A DNA stretch of 64,000 nucleotides, taken from the NCBI RefSeq assembly GCF_039543505.1, contig NZ_BAABJW010000001.1:682001-746000 (forward strand), written 5' to 3'. Under the pieces are notes generated by a model that saw only the letters and a list, made by a program, of their open reading frames with translations, made no database searches and was not told where the DNA came from. This document shows positions 33,463 to 41,839 of the stretch, in pieces (within the stretch, counting starts at the first letter, position 1; each line of letters starts with the position of its first letter). This DNA is from Litoribaculum gwangyangense. Lineage in GTDB: Bacteria; Bacteroidota; Bacteroidia; Flavobacteriales; Flavobacteriaceae. The translations under genes were made by a program, and so were the position numbers.

Positions 33463-34452
33463 TTACGAAATTAATTTCACAACATCCTTAGCAAAATAAC
33501 TGGCAATGATATCTCCACCGGCACGTTTTATGGCCATAACTTGTTCCATCATTACGGCATCATGATCTAACCAACCCTTTTCTGCGGCTGCTTTTAGCAT
33601 GGCATACTCACCAGAAACTTGATATACTGCCACAGGAACATCCACGGCGTTTTTAATGTCCCTAACAATATCTAAATAGCACAACCCTGGTTTTACCATC
33701 ACTATATCAGCGCCTTCTTCAATATCCATTTGCGTTTCCTTGATAGCTTCCAAACGATTGGCATAATCCATTTGATAGGTTTTTTTATCTTTCGGAATGT
33801 TAACCAAATCAACAGGAGCAGAATCTAACGCATCACGAAAAGGCCCATAAAAAGCCGAGGCATATTTAGCGGAATAACTCATGATTCCTGTATTGATAAA
33901 CCCTTCATTTTCTAAAGCCTCCCGAATGGTTAAAACACGACCGTCCATCATATCGCTTGGCGCTACAAAATCTGCGCCTGCTTTAGCGTGGGAAATGCTC
34001 ATTTTTGCTAAAATATCCGAAGTTAAATCATTTTTTATTTGTCCGTTTTCAACAATTCCATCATGACCATAAATGGAGTAAGGATCTAATGCCACATCGG
34101 TCATCACTAACATATCTGGACATACATTTTTAACCGTTTTAATGGCACGTTGCATGAGTCCGTTTTGGTTTAAGGCTTCCGTTCCTTTGTTGTCTTTTAA
34201 GTTATCGGGAACTTTTACAAACAGCAACACAGATTTTAAACCCAGTTTCCAGAGTTCTTTTACTTCTTTTTCCAATAAATCCAAACTATAACGAAAGTAA
34301 TTTGGCATCGATGGAATTTCATCTTTTACACCTTTGCCTTCTACCACAAAAAGAGGCACTAAAAAGTCATTTGGTGTGATGATGGTCTCGCGAACTAAAG
34401 CACGAATCGCTTCGCTGGTTCTAAGTCTTCTATTTCTTCTTAATGGAAACAT
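33463..34452 (-). CDS. hemB: Porphobilinogen synthase (5-aminolevulinate dehydratase)
   Basis: 329 aa. Condenses two 5-aminolevulinate molecules to porphobilinogen. Schiff-base lysines are in NIPKDKKTYQMDYAN and IVMVKPGLCYLD. The metal loop at residues 119-132 reads DVALDPYSIYGHDG: the three Cys of the zinc-type enzyme are replaced by Ala/Asp, marking the Mg2+-type class. Last heme gene of the minus-strand group before CNNM; 27 nt separate it from hemF. Confidence 0.97.
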   Translation of the reverse strand: MFPLRRNRRLRTSEAIRALVRETIITPNDFLVPLFVVEGKGVKDEIPSMPNYFRYSLDLLEKEVKELWKLGLKSVLLFVKVPDNLKDNKGTEALNQNGLMQRAIKTVKNVCPDMLVMTDVALDPYSIYGHDGIVENGQIKNDLTSDILAKMSISHAKAGADFVAPSDMMDGRVLTIREALENEGFINTGIMSYSAKYASAFYGPFRDALDSAPVDLVNIPKDKKTYQMDYANRLEAIKETQMDIEEGADIVMVKPGLCYLDIVRDIKNAVDVPVAVYQVSGEYAMLKAAAEKGWLDHDAVMMEQVMAIKRAGGDIIASYFAKDVVKLIS

Positions 34453-34479
34453 TTTGAATATGTTTATTCGTTAATGTAT

Positions 34480-35394
34480 TTATTTTGTTATCCAGTCAAT
34501 AGGATTTCTTAATACTTCTAAGAGCTTTTCCTCATCACTTCCTTTTTTAGGATGATGATCGTAAACCCATTGCACGTGAGGGGGTAAACTCATTAATATA
34601 CTTTCAATGCGTCCGTTGGTTTTTAACCCAAAAAGGGTACCCTTATCATGAACTAAATTGAATTCTACATATCTGCCACGACGGATTTCCTGCCAGTGGC
34701 GTTGTGCCTTTGTATAAGTTAAATCTTTACGTTTTTCGACAATAGGAACATAAGCATCTAAAAAGCTATTACCAACTTCTTTTACAAAGTTATACCAATT
34801 TTCCATGGTCATGGCTTCAGAAGCTTTACAATAATCGAAAAACAATCCACCGATGCCTCTGCCCTCATTACGATGCGTATTATAAAAGTATTCGTCACAT
34901 CGTTTTTTGTATTCTGGATAAAACTCAGGATTATGTTTGTCGCAAGCAGTTTTGCAGGTTTGATGAAAATGTTTAGCATCTTCTTCAAACAAATAGTAAG
35001 GTGTTAAATCTTGTCCGCCACCAAACCAACTATCAATAATTTCACCAGTTTCATTATACATTTCAAAATAGCGCCAATTCGCATGAACCGTTGGCACCAT
35101 AGGGTTTTTTGGATGAAGCACTAAACTTAATCCACAAGCAAAAAAGTCGACATCACCTACGTTAAAATAGGTTTGCATGGATTTGGGAAGTTTACCATGT
35201 ACACCAGAAATATTGACACCACCTTTTTCAAATACGTTGCCGTTTTCTATAACACGAGTTCGTCCGCCGCCACCTTCAGGTCGTTCCCAAAGGTCTTCTC
35301 TAAAAGAGGCTTTCCCGTCAACTGTTTCAAGCGTTGAAGTAATGCGGTCTTGCAGTTCATGTATGTATTTAAAGAATTTGTCTTTCATTTTCAT
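34480..35394 (-). CDS. hemF: Oxygen-dependent coproporphyrinogen III oxidase
   Basis: 304 aa. Oxidative decarboxylation of coproporphyrinogen III to protoporphyrinogen IX using O2. Signatures: HANWRYFEMYNE, SWFGGGQDLTPYYLFEEDA, GRYVEFNLVHDKGTLFGL. ATG 35394 overlaps the GNAT stop as ATGA; a second ATG two codons on is also possible. Being O2-dependent it fits aerobic life; no hemN is present in the window. Confidence 0.97.
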   Translation of the reverse strand: MKMKDKFFKYIHELQDRITSTLETVDGKASFREDLWERPEGGGGRTRVIENGNVFEKGGVNISGVHGKLPKSMQTYFNVGDVDFFACGLSLVLHPKNPMVPTVHANWRYFEMYNETGEIIDSWFGGGQDLTPYYLFEEDAKHFHQTCKTACDKHNPEFYPEYKKRCDEYFYNTHRNEGRGIGGLFFDYCKASEAMTMENWYNFVKEVGNSFLDAYVPIVEKRKDLTYTKAQRHWQEIRRGRYVEFNLVHDKGTLFGLKTNGRIESILMSLPPHVQWVYDHHPKKGSDEEKLLEVLRNPIDWITK

Positions 35395-35933
35395 TCAATT
35401 TCATGATACAATTCATATAGTTCCATATCCAGAGCGCTTTCTCCAGGAGGCGTGTGCTCATTTTTAAGCGTTTTTATCCAAGTAAAATTACAATTTTCAG
35501 CGACTTTGATACTGGCTATATTATCTTTATGAACAATGATTTGAAGCGTTTTAAGATTTAGATTTTCAAAGGCATAATCCGATAAAAGCTTTACTGTATT
35601 TGTAGTTATGCCCTTTCCTTCAAAAGGGTAACCTACACAATAAGCCAATTCCCCTTCTTTTTTAACCCAGTCTAATTTTTTTAAATAGATTAATCCCACA
35701 AATTGATTCGTATTTTGTTCTTTGATGGTAAATAAAAATTCTTCTTTTTTATGAAATTCTTTAACTTTTTTTTCTGTGAAAATCTTTGATAATTCTGGGG
35801 TTAGATTTTCTTTTAGTGTTAAAGGAAAAAAGCGCTTTAATCGATTTTCATTAGAAATGACAAAATTGCAAACATTCCAAGCATCCTCTAGCTTAATCGG
35901 TTCTATTTTATGCGAATCAAAATTAAGTTGCAT
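35391..35933 (-). CDS. GNAT family N-acetyltransferase
   Basis: 180 aa. RimJ/RimL-like GNAT fold: LEDAWNVCNFVI start, GELAYCVGYPFEGKGITTNTVKL (acetyl-CoA-binding Q/R-x-x-G-x-G/A region) and LKTLQIIVHKDNIASIKVAENC. Acceptor unknown. It sits inside the heme gene group, overlapping EI24 by 11 nt and hemF by 4 nt, but a heme-related role is not evident. Confidence 0.88.
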   Translation of the reverse strand: MQLNFDSHKIEPIKLEDAWNVCNFVISNENRLKRFFPLTLKENLTPELSKIFTEKKVKEFHKKEEFLFTIKEQNTNQFVGLIYLKKLDWVKKEGELAYCVGYPFEGKGITTNTVKLLSDYAFENLNLKTLQIIVHKDNIASIKVAENCNFTWIKTLKNEHTPPGESALDMELYELYHEIE

Positions 35934-36681
35934 TGGGTAAGTTTGATTTTATTTGTAAGGCATCAACAGTTTTTAATGTGGCTGCAGTAACCGAAAGCGG
36001 TAATACAAGAATAACACCAATTATGGGAATCAATAAAAAAAGAATAAAAACAATACCATTGCCTATGGCAATACCGCGGTTTTTTCGGACAAATTGAATG
36101 CTTTCCCTGTATTTAAAATGGCGTTCTAAGGTGTAGTCCATATTACCAAAACCAGCATAATAGGCTTGTACGGAAAACAATAAAATTGTTGAAAATATAT
36201 TGACTATGGGAATCAATTTTAAAAGAAGGATAGGAATAGTTAACAACAGTTCCAGAATTAAATTTCTGCCATTAATTTTTATACCTCGCCATAGTTGTTG
36301 CACGAACGATGTGTTTCTTTGCGATTGTGGCGTATTTCCAGTTAAATAAGCTTCAATTTTTTCGGATACTGGACTCATAAAAGGTGCCGACAATGCCATT
36401 ATGATATGTTTGAAAAGGATAAGCCCAATAACGATAATGATTAAACCACCGATAAAATTACTTATAGTAGAAAAGGTATCTTTCCCCCAATCCCAAATCC
36501 AAATTTTTGATATAAATGCTCCTATATTATCAGAGAGTCCATAGGCGGAAACGAAAATAGCTAATGCAGTTACAAAACTAATTAACATAGGAATAACAAA
36601 AAATTTCCAGAGTTTGAGTTTAGAGATTAAACCAAAAGCTCCAAAATAGGCTTTTATTCCTGATGTAATGTTTTTAAGCAT
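35923..36681 (-). CDS. EI24 domain (CysZ-like) membrane protein
   Basis: 252 aa with at least four strong membrane segments (about 20-45, 70-92, 145-175, 205-235). The EI24/CysZ family includes sulfate permeases. The sequence FVQQLWRGIKINGRNLILELLLTIPILLLKL is typical. Overlaps hemE by 8 nt and the GNAT gene by 11 nt. In this heme locus its role could be transport of a precursor or ion, but nothing in the sequence decides. Confidence 0.85.
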   Translation of the reverse strand: MLKNITSGIKAYFGAFGLISKLKLWKFFVIPMLISFVTALAIFVSAYGLSDNIGAFISKIWIWDWGKDTFSTISNFIGGLIIIVIGLILFKHIIMALSAPFMSPVSEKIEAYLTGNTPQSQRNTSFVQQLWRGIKINGRNLILELLLTIPILLLKLIPIVNIFSTILLFSVQAYYAGFGNMDYTLERHFKYRESIQFVRKNRGIAIGNGIVFILFLLIPIIGVILVLPLSVTAATLKTVDALQIKSNLPNAT

Positions 36682-37699
36682 GATAATCTTTTACCGCATC
36701 AATAAACGCTTTGGCATGGTCTAACGGAATATTTGGTAAAATGCCGTGTCCTAAATTTACAATGTATTTATCTTTTCCAAACTCATTGATCATTTGGTGT
36801 ACCATCTTTTTGATTTCTGATGGTGGCGAAAACAATCTTGCAGGGTCAAAATTACCTTGAAGTGTGATGTTTCCACCTGTTAAATAACGGGCGTTTCGAG
36901 CAGAACAGGTCCAATCGATACCCAAGGCGGAGGCACCAGATTTGGCCATCTCACCCAAAGCGAACCAACAGCCTTTGCCAAAAGCAATCACTGGCGCATC
37001 ATCTTTTAAGGCATCGATAATTTGTTGAATGTATTGCCACGAAAATTCCTGATAATCAGTAGGCGATAGCATGCCCCCCCAAGAATCAAAAACTTGTAAA
37101 GCGTTACATCCCGCTTTCACTTTTTCTTTTAAATAAGCAATGGTTGTATCGGTTATTTTTTGAAGTAATTGGTGTGCAGCAATAGGATGGGTAAAGCAAA
37201 ACTCTTTAGCTTTATCAAAATTTTTACTGCCTTGACCTTGCACACAATAACATAAAATAGTCCATGGAGAACCCGCAAAGCCTATTAAAGGGATTTCGTT
37301 GTTTAGCTTTTCTTTTGTAGCTTTTATAGCTTGGTAAACGTAATCAAGTTCAATCGTTACGTCAGGAACAATCACGTTGTCAACGTCTTTTTGAGATCGA
37401 ATAGGATTAGGTAAATAAGGCCCAAAATTGGGTTTCATCTGTACCTCAATGTTCATCGCTTGCGGAATTACCAAAATATCACTGAATAATATCGCAGCAT
37501 CCATACCGTAACGGCGAATAGGTTGAACGGTTATTTCACTTGCTAATTCTGGGGTTTGACAACGTGTAAAGAAATCGTATTTTTCTTTTATTGCCATAAA
37601 TTCAGGTAAGTATCTGCCCGCTTGACGCATCATCCAAACCGGTGGTCGCTTTACGGTTTCTCCTTTTAATGCCCTTAAAAATAAATCGTTTTTAATCAT
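36674..37699 (-). CDS. hemE: Uroporphyrinogen decarboxylase
   Basis: 341 aa. Removes four carboxyl groups from uroporphyrinogen III to give coproporphyrinogen III. N-terminal RPPVWMMRQAGRYLPEF is the family signature with the catalytic Arg; PWTILCYCVQGQGSKNF and GHGILPNIPLDH also match. Three nt after the hemC-hemD stop and overlapping EI24 by 8 nt. Confidence 0.98.
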   Translation of the reverse strand: MIKNDLFLRALKGETVKRPPVWMMRQAGRYLPEFMAIKEKYDFFTRCQTPELASEITVQPIRRYGMDAAILFSDILVIPQAMNIEVQMKPNFGPYLPNPIRSQKDVDNVIVPDVTIELDYVYQAIKATKEKLNNEIPLIGFAGSPWTILCYCVQGQGSKNFDKAKEFCFTHPIAAHQLLQKITDTTIAYLKEKVKAGCNALQVFDSWGGMLSPTDYQEFSWQYIQQIIDALKDDAPVIAFGKGCWFALGEMAKSGASALGIDWTCSARNARYLTGGNITLQGNFDPARLFSPPSEIKKMVHQMINEFGKDKYIVNLGHGILPNIPLDHAKAFIDAVKDYHA

Positions 37700-37702
37700 A
37701 AC

Positions 37703-39280
37703 TTAAACGTAATATTCGTTTACCAATTCAATTACACTTTCTACCGTTGGAACTTTAGCAACTCTAACATCATTGAAATGTTTTCTTGCTTCTTTAGCGG
37801 TGGTTTCACCAATACAAAAAGCAATAATTTCGTCTTTATTTTTTTCAACAAAACTTTCTACTGTAGATGGGCTGTAGAACATCACAGCCTCAACAGTATC
37901 TTCAATTTTAAAGCCGTCAAATTTTGTTTGATATGCTTCAACTTCATTTACTTTTATATGGTTTTCGGCTAAAATAGTGGGTAAAGCATCTAGTCTTATA
38001 TCACTACAAAAATAAGTGACTTCTGTACCTTCAAGGTATTCAACCAAATATTCAGCCAGTGTTTCCGCATTTTTTTCGGAGTGAGTTACTTTACCTATTT
38101 TCTTTTCAATTAATCGCTTGGTTCTTCTGCCAACACAATATATATTTTTGAATTGCAATTCGGTTGCTGAATAATTAGTAATTAAAGATTCAACCGCATT
38201 TTTACTAGTGATAACCACATTTTGGATTTCATTTTTTAAAAAACGCGGATGAATACGATTCAAGCTTATTTTGATAAAATCACTACTTTCAGGAACGACT
38301 TTTTCATTGAATAATAAACGTTGGTCTTCGGTAAGCGATTTAGTTGAAAACACATTTGTTTTTTTATTAGAGTGTTTTATGGTTTCCATGAGGCGCTTTC
38401 CACCACGTTCTATTATAAAATCCGCACAAAATTGAGCCATATCTTTATGTTCACCTAATTTTTTAACACGAGTAACGTCAATTCTTTTAGATCCATCAGT
38501 GCTTAATAAAACACCCTTAAAATGAATTTCTTCATTTTTAATATAAGCTAAAGCACCTATGGGCGCGGTACAGCCACCTTCCAGCTTATTTAAAAATTCA
38601 CGCTCAATACCAGTGCAAATTTCAGTTTCTTCATGATTTAATTTGGCACAAGCATTTCTTACAAATTCATCTTCTTCTAAAGCCGTAATCATGATGGCAC
38701 CTTGAGCTGGCGCAGGAATCATCCAATCAAGATTAATGGCTTCTTCGGGTCTTAAACCAATTCTGCCTATGCCTGCTGCGGCAAAAATAGCACCGTTCCA
38801 ATTTTCATGGTTTTCCAGTTTTTGCAAACGGGAATTCACATTACCTCGTAAGTCTACAATAGTGTGGGTGGGGAAGCGGTTAAGCCATTGTGCACGTCGT
38901 CTTAAGCTTCCTGTTGCTATTATAGCTTTTTTGGAGCTTAAAAATTCTTCATTGTTTTTAAAAACCAATGTATCATTAACATTACCACGTTTTAAGACAG
39001 CCGCTTGCACAATACCTTTTGGCAACAAAGTTGGAACATCCTTGAGCGAATGTACTGCAATATCGATATCGTCATTTAACATGGCGATATCAAGTGTTCT
39101 AGTAAAAATGCCTGTAATTCCAAGCTCATAAAGGGGCTTGTCTAAAACTAAATCGCCTGTAGATTTTACAGGGACTAGTTCGGTTTTATAACCTAAATTT
39201 TCGAGTTGACTTTGTACTATTTTGGCCTGCCATAACGCTAATTCGCTATCGCGCGTACCAATTCTTATGGTTTTAGACAT
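37703..39280 (-). CDS. hemC-hemD: Fused hydroxymethylbilane synthase / uroporphyrinogen-III synthase
   Basis: 525 aa. Residues 1 to about 300 are HemC: IGTRDSELALWQA, GSLRRRAQWL, and C237 in LEGGCTAPIGA, the Cys that holds the dipyrromethane cofactor. Residues about 310-525 are HemD: VVITSKNAVESL, CVGRRTKRLIEKKIGK, YFCSDIR, VMFYSPSTVESF and FCIGETTAKEA. One chain therefore polymerises porphobilinogen and closes the ring to uroporphyrinogen III, allowing direct transfer of the unstable intermediate. Overlaps hemA by 8 nt. Confidence 0.95.
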   Translation of the reverse strand: MSKTIRIGTRDSELALWQAKIVQSQLENLGYKTELVPVKSTGDLVLDKPLYELGITGIFTRTLDIAMLNDDIDIAVHSLKDVPTLLPKGIVQAAVLKRGNVNDTLVFKNNEEFLSSKKAIIATGSLRRRAQWLNRFPTHTIVDLRGNVNSRLQKLENHENWNGAIFAAAGIGRIGLRPEEAINLDWMIPAPAQGAIMITALEEDEFVRNACAKLNHEETEICTGIEREFLNKLEGGCTAPIGALAYIKNEEIHFKGVLLSTDGSKRIDVTRVKKLGEHKDMAQFCADFIIERGGKRLMETIKHSNKKTNVFSTKSLTEDQRLLFNEKVVPESSDFIKISLNRIHPRFLKNEIQNVVITSKNAVESLITNYSATELQFKNIYCVGRRTKRLIEKKIGKVTHSEKNAETLAEYLVEYLEGTEVTYFCSDIRLDALPTILAENHIKVNEVEAYQTKFDGFKIEDTVEAVMFYSPSTVESFVEKNKDEIIAFCIGETTAKEARKHFNDVRVAKVPTVESVIELVNEYYV

Positions 39281-40535
39281 TTTTTGGTGAAGGTTCTAAC
39301 TGGAACACTTTTTTAATAAGTTCGAGACTTTCGTCCGTAGAAACGCTATCATCTTTTAAATGATGCGCAAAATGATTAGTTATTTTTTGAATGATATTGT
39401 TGCTAATTAATTCGGCTTGTGCTTCATTAAAATCAGTCAACTTTTTGCGTTGAGTTTCTAATTCAGCGGCAGCAAAATCATTTAATTTATGTTTTAAAGC
39501 CTTAATAGTTGGTGCAAATTTTCTGGTTTCAAGCCAATTGTTAAAGTCTGTTTTGACTTCTTCGATGATGGCTTCTGCCAATGGAATGTGTTTTTTTCGA
39601 TCCTCTAAAGTTTTATCAGTGATTTTAGATAAATGATCCAGATGAACAAGGGAAACATGATCCAAATCTTCAACATTTTCATTAACGTTTTTAGGAATGG
39701 ATAAATCCAAAATCAACAAGTTCTTTTTGGTTTGTATAAGTTGTTTATCGATAGTTGGACGTTGGGCTCCTGTAGCAACAATTAAAATATCCGATTTTGA
39801 AATTTCTTCTTGCAAATTGGCATAATCTTTAACCACTAAGTTGAACTTTCCAGCAATTTGCTCCGCTTTATCCTTAGTTCTGTTGATGAGTGTTATATGC
39901 TCATTTTTGGTATGCTTCACCAAATTTTCACAGGTGTTTCTGCCTATTTTTCCTGTTCCAAAGAGCAAAATGTTTTTATTCGAAATATCTTCAACGGTAT
40001 TAAATATATATTGAACCGATGCAAAAGACACAGAAGTTGCACCCGAAGAAATTTCAGTTTCATTCTTAATACGTTTACTTGCTTGAATAACGGCATTCAC
40101 TAAACGCTCGGTAAAATGATTGAGCAAATGGTATTTTTTTGAAATACGGGCACTATTTTTTAATTGGCTAATAATTTCAAAATCCCCAAGAATTTGACTA
40201 TCCAAACCAGAACCTACACGAAACATGTGCGCAATGGCGTCCTTATTTTTATAAATGTAAGCGACTTCCTGAAACTCCTCAACGGTACCCCGAGCATTAT
40301 CACAAAGTAATTGAATGAGTTGAAAAGGATGTTGGGCAAAACCATAAATTTCTGTTCTGTTACAAGTTGAGGTTACTATCAAACTTTCAATACCATTCTT
40401 TTTGGCTTGGTTGAGTAAGCTAAGTCTAGAATCTTCATCTAAACTAAATCGCCCACGAATATCTGCATCGGCTTTTTTGTAGCTCAAACCAATGGCATAA
40501 AAATAGTTATTGCGTGAAATATTATACTTCTGCAT
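39273..40535 (-). CDS. hemA: Glutamyl-tRNA reductase
   Basis: 420 aa from ATG 40535 (MQKYNISRNNYFYAIGLSYK). The in-frame ATG at 40559 lies upstream of the likely transcription start. Reduces glutamyl-tRNA to glutamate-1-semialdehyde, the committed step of C5 heme synthesis. Nucleophile Cys in TSTCNRTEIYG; RVGSGLDSQILGDFEI; NADPH domain with LLFGTGKIGRNTCENL; C-terminal dimerisation helices. First gene of the minus-strand heme operon. The next pathway gene, hemL, is not in the window. Confidence 0.97.
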   Translation of the reverse strand: MQKYNISRNNYFYAIGLSYKKADADIRGRFSLDEDSRLSLLNQAKKNGIESLIVTSTCNRTEIYGFAQHPFQLIQLLCDNARGTVEEFQEVAYIYKNKDAIAHMFRVGSGLDSQILGDFEIISQLKNSARISKKYHLLNHFTERLVNAVIQASKRIKNETEISSGATSVSFASVQYIFNTVEDISNKNILLFGTGKIGRNTCENLVKHTKNEHITLINRTKDKAEQIAGKFNLVVKDYANLQEEISKSDILIVATGAQRPTIDKQLIQTKKNLLILDLSIPKNVNENVEDLDHVSLVHLDHLSKITDKTLEDRKKHIPLAEAIIEEVKTDFNNWLETRKFAPTIKALKHKLNDFAAAELETQRKKLTDFNEAQAELISNNIIQKITNHFAHHLKDDSVSTDESLELIKKVFQLEPSPKNV

Positions 40536-40556
40536 GCTGATACCTGAAATGTGGAA

Positions 40557-40564
40557 CAAAAATA
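40557..40564 (-). promoter_or_regulatory. -7 box of the hemA operon
   Basis: TATTTTTG on the minus strand, 21 nt before the hemA ATG at 40535. No good -33 TTG at the usual distance, which would fit a promoter needing an activator such as the divergent AraC protein. It also rules out the upstream ATG at 40559. Confidence 0.5.
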
Positions 40565-40658
40565 TAGGGATACTTATTAAAAAAATAACGCTGAAAGAAC
40601 TTTTAGTATCGTTTCAAGTTTTTTAGGAAGTAATTTTAAAATTATATGATAAATGTTT

Positions 40659-40666
40659 TATTTTTG
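40659..40666 (+). promoter_or_regulatory. -7 box of the heme-locus AraC gene
   Basis: TATTTTTG, 57 nt before the ATG at 40724. With the hemA box at 40557-40564 it defines a compact divergent control region of about 95 nt between the two boxes. Confidence 0.48.
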
Positions 40667-40723
40667 CAGTAAAATCAAGTATTTCAACGAATTCTATTTA
40701 GAACCAATCTAAATAAAAGCAAA

Positions 40724-41623
40724 ATGAATAACCAAGAAAGTTTACAAAAAAATGTCGTTCAAGGTTCTTTTAAAGAAACCAAAATAGCTGATGATTTTTT
40801 GGTTTTAACTTATAAGAATGACCAAAGTGAAGTGCAAAGTATTGTTAAAGAAATAAATAGCGACTTTATTCAATTTCATTTTTGCGTTAAGGGCCATAGT
40901 AAGTTTATTTTTAATGAAGGGCGTTATAGTTTAAACGTTTTGGAAGAAAATTCGTTGTTGCTTTATAATCCGCAACGCGATTTACCTATAGATCTTCAGA
41001 TAGACTCAAATTCTTGGATAGTTTCCATTTTAATATCCATTAAAAAATTCCATGGATTGTTCTCGCAAGAAGCTGGTTATATTACGTTTTTAAGTGAAGA
41101 TAATAAGGATAAAAAATATTATAAGGATGGTATTATTTCACCATCCATGGCGATTGTACTTAATCAACTTATAAATTTCAACCTAAATCAATCCATAAAA
41201 AACCTTTATTTTAAAGGGAAAGCCTATGAATTGTTGAGTTTGTATTTTAATAGAAATGAGGACACCAATGTAGAGCAATGCCCTTTTCTTGTTGATGAAA
41301 CCAATGTAATAAAAATAAGAAAAGCAAAAGATATTATTATTTCCAGAATGGCAGAGCCACCGAGTTTACAGGAACTTGCCGATGAAATTGGTCTTAATAT
41401 TAAAAAACTAAAAGAAGGATTTAAACAAATTTATGGCGATTCGGTTTTTAGTTTTTTATTCGATTACAAAATGGAGGTAGCAAGAAAATTATTGGAGTCT
41501 GGTGATGATAATGTTAACGAAGTGGGTTTAAAAGTAGGTTACAGCACCGCAAGCCACTTTATTGCTGCTTTCAAAAAGAAATATGGTACCACTCCCAAAA
41601 AATATGTGACATCTTTAAACTAA
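40724..41623 (+). CDS. AraC-family transcriptional regulator of the heme locus
   Basis: 299 aa. The N-terminal 190 residues form a beta-rich sensor domain (FIQFHFCVKGHSKFIFNEG), similar in style to PchR-type iron/siderophore regulators. The C-terminal 100 residues carry two helix-turn-helix motifs: PPSLQELADEIGLNIKKLK and VGLKVGYSTASHFIAAFKKKYG. Divergent from hemA and upstream of hemH, so it very probably regulates heme synthesis, perhaps in response to iron, heme or a precursor (inference). Confidence 0.9.
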   Translation: MNNQESLQKNVVQGSFKETKIADDFLVLTYKNDQSEVQSIVKEINSDFIQFHFCVKGHSKFIFNEGRYSLNVLEENSLLLYNPQRDLPIDLQIDSNSWIVSILISIKKFHGLFSQEAGYITFLSEDNKDKKYYKDGIISPSMAIVLNQLINFNLNQSIKNLYFKGKAYELLSLYFNRNEDTNVEQCPFLVDETNVIKIRKAKDIIISRMAEPPSLQELADEIGLNIKKLKEGFKQIYGDSVFSFLFDYKMEVARKLLESGDDNVNEVGLKVGYSTASHFIAAFKKKYGTTPKKYVTSLN

Positions 41624-41628
41624 ATTTG
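41621..41628 (+). promoter_or_regulatory. Possible internal promoter (-7 box) before the 51-aa ORF and hemH
   Basis: TAAATTTG, a full match to TAnnTTTG, formed by the AraC stop codon and following bases. It would start a transcript about 17 nt before the ATG at 41651. No clear -33 element. Confidence 0.38.
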
Positions 41629-41650
41629 TAAATGCTTTAAATTGATACGG

Positions 41651-41806
41651 ATGAAATATTTAACCCCAGAAATTGAAGCCTTGTCAAAAAACGTAGAATC
41701 AAAATCTTTAGCACGTATAAATATGTCGTGTGGTATTTTTCAAGATTGTGATTATACTGAAGAACGACCAAAACCATATCCTCAACAGAGAATAAATGAG
41801 CATTAA
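41651..41806 (+). CDS. Possible small Cys-containing protein, 51 aa
   Basis: Reads MKYLTPEIEALSKNVESKSL, then ARINMSCGIFQDCDY and a Pro/Gln-rich, hydrophilic end. Two Cys six residues apart (C-GIFQD-C) and a start 28 nt after the AraC stop. It lies directly before hemH in the same direction with a possible -7 box upstream. Not recognised. It could be a small regulator or heme/iron-binding peptide, or chance; the plausible codon use and gene-dense context are the only support. Confidence 0.42.
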   Translation: MKYLTPEIEALSKNVESKSLARINMSCGIFQDCDYTEERPKPYPQQRINEH

Positions 41807-41839
41807 GGAATAGCACCAAAAGAGATATTTAAATTGCAA

